9,346 nucleotides of DNA from Candidatus Zixiibacteriota bacterium (GTDB taxonomy: Bacteria; SM23-81), in NCBI GenBank assembly GCA_030628225.1, contig DAOVRJ010000084.1:1-9346 (forward strand), written 5' to 3'. Position 1 is the stretch's first letter. Each line of letters starts with the position of its first letter. The notes beneath the pieces were generated by a model. The model had not been told where the DNA came from. It did no database searches and was given only the letters and a program-made list of their open reading frames with translations. The translations under genes were made by a program, and so were the position numbers. Positions 5,463 through 9,346 of the stretch are shown in pieces.

Positions 5463-7346
5463 CTAACTGAGCAGCTTTTCCGGAAGTACATAATCCCCAA
5501 ACTGTTCCCTGGTTTTTTCTAATCGCAGTTTTTGCTTTTCCAAGATCTCGAACAATATTTTCGGCGTGTCGGAAACCTGTGTCTGGTAGATCTTCTTGAT
5601 CCTCTCGATCTTGGCCAGGTTCTCCGGGACCCTGACGGTGAATTGCCTGTCATAGTCCTCTTGCCTGTACTCCTCGCCCAGAATCTCCTGAAACAACCTC
5701 TTCAGATCCTCATACATCGGCATCCGACCGGTGGGCGACTCGATGGCCGGCACATCTGTGTGAACGCGCAGTTCCATCCATTTGTACCAGATCTTCTTGT
5801 CGTTCTTCTCGTTGAGGAATTTCCCCTCTTTACCTTTCAAGAAGTAGTTCACCGAGAAGATCAGCGGGGGATTCTGCAGATTCCGGCCAATATTCAGATT
5901 ATCCTGGATGTACTTGCCGATGGGTATGGAGAGAAAGTCTATGTTGGACATGGGATTGAACGCTCTGATCCCTTCCTGGCCCAGAGTGGCGGCGGTGGTC
6001 TCCGATTCAAGGGACGCCCCTTTGGTGATGATCCCGTGTACCCAGTCGAAGGATTCCTCCACGGGCACCGAGGTGTCCGAATCTCTGCCACCATACACGA
6101 CTCCGCTCACCGTCACACCAGCGGGATCGTCAAGCGTGGGATCTAAGTTCTCCAGCGCCTTTAGCTGAATCGTAAAGCGACCATTGGGGTGCGAGCAGGT
6201 GATCTCCCTGCCCTGGGCATCTTTTTTTCCGATGTACCACTCGCCGGAATGGTTATGACCCCGGGGAGGAACCTCTCCATCCCTTCCGATCCAGTGCGTT
6301 CCACCACCCTCGGTGACCAGCACGTTGGAGAATATGATCTCGTTGGGGCTGTGCAGGGCCTTCCACTGCAGGGGGTCATCCTGGGAATTTATACCCTGTA
6401 TGATCCCGAAAAGGCCCTTCTCCACATTGACGGCCCTGATCTCCCCGTCTATTTTCCGGAGATAGGCGATGTCATCGCCGACGATGGTCTCGCCATCCAA
6501 CATGGCCGTGGAAGTCTTTCCGCAAAGAGAGGGAAAAGCCCCGGTGAAGTAAGTCACTCTGTCATGGGGACCGTGAATGCCCATAACCAGCATATGTTCG
6601 GTGAGCCAGCCTTCCTGTGAGGCCCGGTTGATGGCCAGACGCATGGCCAGCTTCTTCAGGCCAATGGTGTTCCCGCCATACTGCGTGTTGGTGCTGTAAA
6701 CGATGTCATCGCTGATATCGATGTATATTCGCCGCTGGTGAAAATTCGTGGATACATTTCTCTCGTCTAGCCGGCCGGCGGAATGGACGAACTTGAAGAA
6801 GCGGGCATCCCGACCCTGGCGGATGAATTCCTGGTAGCCCTGCCGGTAGAGAAGATCTTCGCTGTGGGCCACATAACTGGAATCGGTCAGTTGCAGACAG
6901 AGAACGGAAAACTCGGAGTTGGTCGGTCCCAGGCAGAAGAAGCGCACATACAGCTCCTTGCCTTTCATAAGATCTTTGAAAATCTCGTGAATTTCGTCTA
7001 GACTCCCTTGCCTGTCCTTTGTTCTGATAATCTGACCCAGGTCTACACCCTGAGGTACCAGAATGATGGTGTGTTGCTTATCTCTGGCCTGATCGTCATA
7101 GCTGTCGAAATGGACGGTGTGGCCCTCCATGGCCAGTTCGCTTTCCTCGCCATTTCTGATGGCCTTCTCGCTGATGTATCTGATGTCCTCCGCGGAATCG
7201 GTGCACACGAACACCGAACGGGGATTGCCCAGCTCCACGTATTTGGCTATACACTCGTGAACCCGGGGATTGTCTATTTGAGTTAGCTTCTGATAGTTCT
7301 CTTCATCCAAACGATTTTTTAAGATGTCCTTCGTTCTTTCGTCCAT
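5463..7346 (-). CDS. pckG: Phosphoenolpyruvate carboxykinase (GTP type)
   Basis: This cytoplasmic enzyme interconverts oxaloacetate and phosphoenolpyruvate with GTP/GDP. It serves gluconeogenesis or, in reverse, CO2 fixation. The 627-aa product is slightly longer than the usual 600-620. Landmarks of the GTP family are in order: Y-G-G-N-T with K-K at about 223-232 (metal and substrate binding), the metal-ligand His251 in T-E-H-M-L, the P-loop F-P-S-L-C-G-K-T-S-T-A-M at 271-282 with the reactive Cys275, G-D-D-I-A-Y at 290-295 (kinase-2 aspartates), H-P-N-G-R-F at 386-391, and G-G-R at 419-421. The family's P-G-T-S-like loop reads Q-G-I-N here, and the P-loop Asn is Ser, so this is a diverged subgroup. 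GAGG lies 6 nt before the ATG. The gene opens the packed series down to nrdJ. No convincing promoter was identified in its 150-bp upstream gap. Confidence 0.93.
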   Translation of the reverse strand: MDERTKDILKNRLDEENYQKLTQIDNPRVHECIAKYVELGNPRSVFVCTDSAEDIRYISEKAIRNGEESELAMEGHTVHFDSYDDQARDKQHTIILVPQGVDLGQIIRTKDRQGSLDEIHEIFKDLMKGKELYVRFFCLGPTNSEFSVLCLQLTDSSYVAHSEDLLYRQGYQEFIRQGRDARFFKFVHSAGRLDERNVSTNFHQRRIYIDISDDIVYSTNTQYGGNTIGLKKLAMRLAINRASQEGWLTEHMLVMGIHGPHDRVTYFTGAFPSLCGKTSTAMLDGETIVGDDIAYLRKIDGEIRAVNVEKGLFGIIQGINSQDDPLQWKALHSPNEIIFSNVLVTEGGGTHWIGRDGEVPPRGHNHSGEWYIGKKDAQGREITCSHPNGRFTIQLKALENLDPTLDDPAGVTVSGVVYGGRDSDTSVPVEESFDWVHGIITKGASLESETTAATLGQEGIRAFNPMSNIDFLSIPIGKYIQDNLNIGRNLQNPPLIFSVNYFLKGKEGKFLNEKNDKKIWYKWMELRVHTDVPAIESPTGRMPMYEDLKRLFQEILGEEYRQEDYDRQFTVRVPENLAKIERIKKIYQTQVSDTPKILFEILEKQKLRLEKTREQFGDYVLPEKLLS

Positions 7347-7496
7347 TGCTGTCCTCTTTCACCAAGTGCAAGTATGAAGTTCAGGTGCTAAGAAATCACC
7401 TCACTCTCCAGCGCCAGCAAAATATCTCCTGGAAGCCGGGGCACAAACACAAAAGATACGGATTACAACCTTTCTCTCGCTGAAAGCGACCTACCT
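7347..7496. other. Intergenic gap upstream of pckG
   Basis: This 150-bp gap holds the pckG ribosome site (GAGG near its left end). A short hairpin (TCGCT-TTC-AGCGA on the minus strand, about 7480-7492) lies just after the lipoprotein stop and lacks a T-run. No promoter with both boxes is convincing, although pckG would be expected to have one here. Confidence 0.4.
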
Positions 7497-8036
7497 TTAC
7501 TGTCCCAGTGGCCCTTTCAACAGCCTGATATCATCGATCCAGGCCGTCCCCGAGCCGTCTATGACCAGATTGAGCTTCACATTGTCGGGGTTCTCGCCCT
7601 TTTTCAGGAAGAAGGGCGTCTCCACGGTGATCCAATCGTTGGTGCCGGCCAGAGCTTCCAGGAGCCCGCGGGAGTAAAAGTCGCCCTTGCCGGGGAAATG
7701 GCAGAGCATTTCCAGATAGACCTTGCCCTCGACATTCTCGGTGCGCAGCTTGGCCCGGTAGATGAGGCGGGCGTTCTCGATGTCCACATCGCCGACCTCA
7801 AACAACCGCACCGTGACCGACTCGCTGACGGCAATTTTCAGGGAACCGTTGCCGTCGGCGGTCACCTGCGGATCGATCTGTAGATTCATCAAGTCATCCG
7901 ATTGAGCGATGATCCCCTCCGGAATGTCCAGGGAATACGCTTTCAGCTCAACCACTTCCTGTTTCTGCCTGGCACAACCGACCAGGATGAGGGTCATGGC
8001 CAGGGAGAGAATGAGAGTGAAGTGTCTGGTGCGCAT
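7497..8036 (-). CDS. Putative lipoprotein with a jelly-roll (CBM-like) domain
   Basis: The 179-aa product begins MRTRHFTLILSL and ends its signal in L-V-G-C, a lipobox with Cys21, so it is lipid-anchored on the periplasmic or outer side. From about residue 55 onward the strands (L-K-I-A-V, V-R-L-F-E-V, A-R-L-I-Y-R-A-K-L, G-K-V-Y-L-E-M) lead to a closing G-T-A-W-I-D-D-I-R-L-L. That ending is typical of beta-sandwich carbohydrate-binding-like domains, where 'W-(I/L)-D-D-(I/V)-x-L' is the last strand. A glycan ligand is possible but not shown. An AGGAGG ribosome site 6 nt before the ATG is strong. There is 150 bp between its stop and the pckG start, so it is probably a separate unit. Confidence 0.82.
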   Translation of the reverse strand: MRTRHFTLILSLAMTLILVGCARQKQEVVELKAYSLDIPEGIIAQSDDLMNLQIDPQVTADGNGSLKIAVSESVTVRLFEVGDVDIENARLIYRAKLRTENVEGKVYLEMLCHFPGKGDFYSRGLLEALAGTNDWITVETPFFLKKGENPDNVKLNLVIDGSGTAWIDDIRLLKGPLGQ

Positions 8037-8077
8037 GTGGTGCCTCCTTGTTGAGGGTGGGAAGATCGTAGGTGCCG

Positions 8078-8095
8078 TCGGGTGACCCCACCCGA
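8078..8095. other. Perfect hairpin in the lipoprotein gene leader
   Basis: TCGGGTG (8078-8084) and CACCCGA (8089-8095) form a perfect 7-bp inverted repeat with a 4-base loop. It lies about 42-59 bases upstream of the lipoprotein ATG. No T-run follows on either strand, so it is not a standard intrinsic terminator. It could be a leader structure, an operator, or chance. Confidence 0.4.
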
Positions 8096-8146
8096 TGGCT
8101 GCTGACGACTGCCGATAGTTACTCTGCTTGAGTCAATAAAAATTCA

Positions 8147-8155
8147 CTTATAGCA
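8147..8155 (-). promoter_or_regulatory. Possible extended -10 promoter for the lipoprotein gene
   Basis: On the minus strand TGCTATAAG is a TGn-extended -10 (TATAAG, five of six to TATAAT). It is placed to start an mRNA with a leader of roughly 100 nt containing the hairpin at 8078-8095. No good -35 is seen (TTGTGT at 15 bp spacing is the nearest). The local sequence is AT-rich, which raises the chance of a coincidental match. Confidence 0.3.
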
Positions 8156-8203
8156 TCGGGTACAGTAACACAACGCCACTTATCGATGACAACCGTTACA
8201 TTA

Positions 8204-9073
8204 CTAAGCTTCATGCGCCTTAGTAATATATTCACCAGTTTCTTCGAACTTTATCTCTATCTTGTTAAATAAGGTCTGCCCTTCTCGTCGCAGTCTTTCC
8301 AACGCCATTTGACAATACTCAGAATCTATCTCAACACCAATGCTATTCCTATCAGCTTTCATTGCAGCGAGCATAGTTGTCCCTGTTCCAAGAAAAGGAT
8401 CAAGAACTGTATCTCCCCAGAAAGAAAACATTCTAACAAGCCTATTAGCTAACTTAAGGGGAAAGGGAGCAGGATGATTTTTTGTTGAGGTCCCAGGAAT
8501 ATTCCAAATTTGTTGAAACCATGCGGCATAGTCTTTTTTACCAATCATACTTAACTTGCGCTGTTCCATAGTTGGCTTTCGGTAACCGCCCGGTTTACGT
8601 TGCATAAGAATGAATTCAATGTCATTTTTAATGATAGCATTAGGTTCATAGGGTTTGCCGAAAAACTTGCTACCATTATTCACTTCATATGTTGCTTTGG
8701 CAATCTTATACCAAATAATGGGATTCAAATTATCAAAGCCAATCTTTCTGCACGATACAGCTATATCCGAGTGCAGAGGAACCACAACATGTCTGCCAAA
8801 TTTCCTTCGAGAGAGACATACATCGCCAACTACACAGACTAATCTACCGCCCGGAACTAAAATACGATAGCAGTGTCGCCAAACCTTTGCGAGTTCATCT
8901 ACAAAAAGCTCATAATCCTCAATATGTCCCAATTGCTGAGGATGTTCATGATACTTTTTAAGTATCCAATATGGTGGTGAGGTGATAACCAGGTGAATGC
9001 TTTCATCTGGAATGAAAGAGAGATTTCGTGCATCACCCTGAATTAAACGATGAGTAGCCTGTTGTCTAGTCAT
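8204..9073 (-). CDS. Beta-class site-specific DNA methyltransferase (probably N4-cytosine)
   Basis: The 289-aa enzyme transfers a methyl group from S-adenosylmethionine to the amino group of a base in DNA. Motif IV, T-S-P-P-Y-W, is at residues 31-36. The AdoMet-binding motif I, D-P-F-L-G-T-G-T-T, is at 225-233. The motif X region (H-P-A-P-F-P-x-x-L-A-N-R-L-V) is just before it at 200-213. The order IV then X-I defines the beta class. S-P-P-Y, rather than D-P-P-Y, favours N4-methylcytosine over N6-methyladenine, though this rule is not absolute. The target site cannot be read. The ATG overlaps the stop of the preceding gene (ATGA, 9073-9070), indicating translational coupling. Its base composition is clearly more AT-rich than everything to the left, suggesting recent transfer. 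Length is ordinary for a complete enzyme. Confidence 0.92.
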   Translation of the reverse strand: MTRQQATHRLIQGDARNLSFIPDESIHLVITSPPYWILKKYHEHPQQLGHIEDYELFVDELAKVWRHCYRILVPGGRLVCVVGDVCLSRRKFGRHVVVPLHSDIAVSCRKIGFDNLNPIIWYKIAKATYEVNNGSKFFGKPYEPNAIIKNDIEFILMQRKPGGYRKPTMEQRKLSMIGKKDYAAWFQQIWNIPGTSTKNHPAPFPLKLANRLVRMFSFWGDTVLDPFLGTGTTMLAAMKADRNSIGVEIDSEYCQMALERLRREGQTLFNKIEIKFEETGEYITKAHEA

Positions 9074-9346
9074 TTTCTTGTCACCCCAAGAGTTGAGAGA
9101 AGTAACCTGACGGCATTTTCAATAGTTTCTTTTGTTTCCGATGCAAAGACAACGCCATCTATATTATCCGAACGGAGACGACTTTGGATGTTTGTATGTT
9201 CCTCAATGAAAGGATAGTAGATAACAGTCCCAAATTTACTTTCTGGAAAAGCGGCTTTCAATTTAGCAGCTTTATTAACGATTTCATCGCATCGTTTATG
9301 AATATCCCTTCTAGCTTCAATTCTTTTTACATCTATACCGTATTCA
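9070..9346 (-). CDS. C-terminal fragment of an unrecognised protein, probably the cognate restriction endonuclease
   Basis: A frame enters from the right edge and runs 91 codons to a TGA at 9072-9070. No start is needed inside the window; an internal TTG at 9261 is not a convincing start. The first residues read E-Y-G-I-D-V-K-R-I-E-A-R-R-D-I-H. The centre has V-I-Y-Y-P-F-I-E-E-H and N-I-D-G-V-V-F-A-S, and the end is helical. Its 4-bp ATGA overlap with the methyltransferase and its shared low GC point to a restriction-modification operon with this as the nuclease. That is inference from gene order. I see no diagnostic nuclease motif in this fragment, since the catalytic part would lie off-window. 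A specificity or accessory protein is possible. Confidence 0.6.
   Translation of the reverse strand, partial: EYGIDVKRIEARRDIHKRCDEIVNKAAKLKAAFPESKFGTVIYYPFIEEHTNIQSRLRSDNIDGVVFASETKETIENAVRLLLSTLGVTRK

Noticed and set aside
7480-7492. Possible terminator after the lipoprotein gene (TCGCT-TTC-AGCGA)
   Set aside because: The stem is only 5 bp and is followed by GAGAAAGG rather than a T-run.

Overview
The window comes from a bacterial chromosome of moderately high GC, except at the right end. Every gene I can support lies on the minus strand, so transcription runs from high to low coordinates. The gene set is an adenosylcobalamin-dependent class II ribonucleotide reductase, a GTP-type PEP carboxykinase, lipoproteins with clear lipoboxes, a signal-peptide metallophosphoesterase with a C-terminal Fn3-like domain, and the start of an RseC-family gene. 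Together with spacers full of degenerate short repeats, this fits an uncultivated Gram-negative lineage, perhaps of the FCB or Desulfobacterota type. That placement is an inference; no rRNA or phylogenetic marker is present.

Layout from right to left, in the direction of transcription. (1) 8204-9346 is an AT-rich island holding a restriction-modification-like pair: the last 91 codons of an unrecognised protein overlap by 4 bp (ATGA) a beta-class DNA methyltransferase with TSPPYW and DPFLGTGTT motifs. (2) 7497-8036 encodes a small lipoprotein that looks like a jelly-roll/CBM fold, with a possible extended -10 promoter and a leader hairpin upstream. (3) 893-7346 is a tightly packed series that may be one operon: pckG, an unknown 236-aa lipoprotein, a 60-aa two-helix membrane protein that may be a remnant, a secreted metallophosphoesterase and nrdJ. 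The gaps within it are 21 to 40 bp or smaller. (4) 201-892 is a non-coding spacer of almost 700 bp. It holds a G/C-run tandem array with TTAGGG-like words, a TPP (THI-box) riboswitch followed by an intrinsic terminator, TCGAG-type degenerate repeats, and a dRS3-like palindrome. (5) 1-200 is the start of an RseC/MucC-family gene with the conserved CxxC-x5-C cysteine cluster, too short to appear in a simple ORF scan.

The most unusual point is regulatory. The riboswitch and its terminator point at rseC and whatever follows it beyond the left edge, and no thiamine gene is in the window. Either an rseC-led operon is thiamine-controlled, or thiamine genes lie further left, or the switch is an orphan stranded among repeats. 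The second point of interest is the unidentified partner of the methyltransferase, probably a restriction enzyme with no motif I can name. I found no CRISPR array, tRNA, rRNA or transposase.
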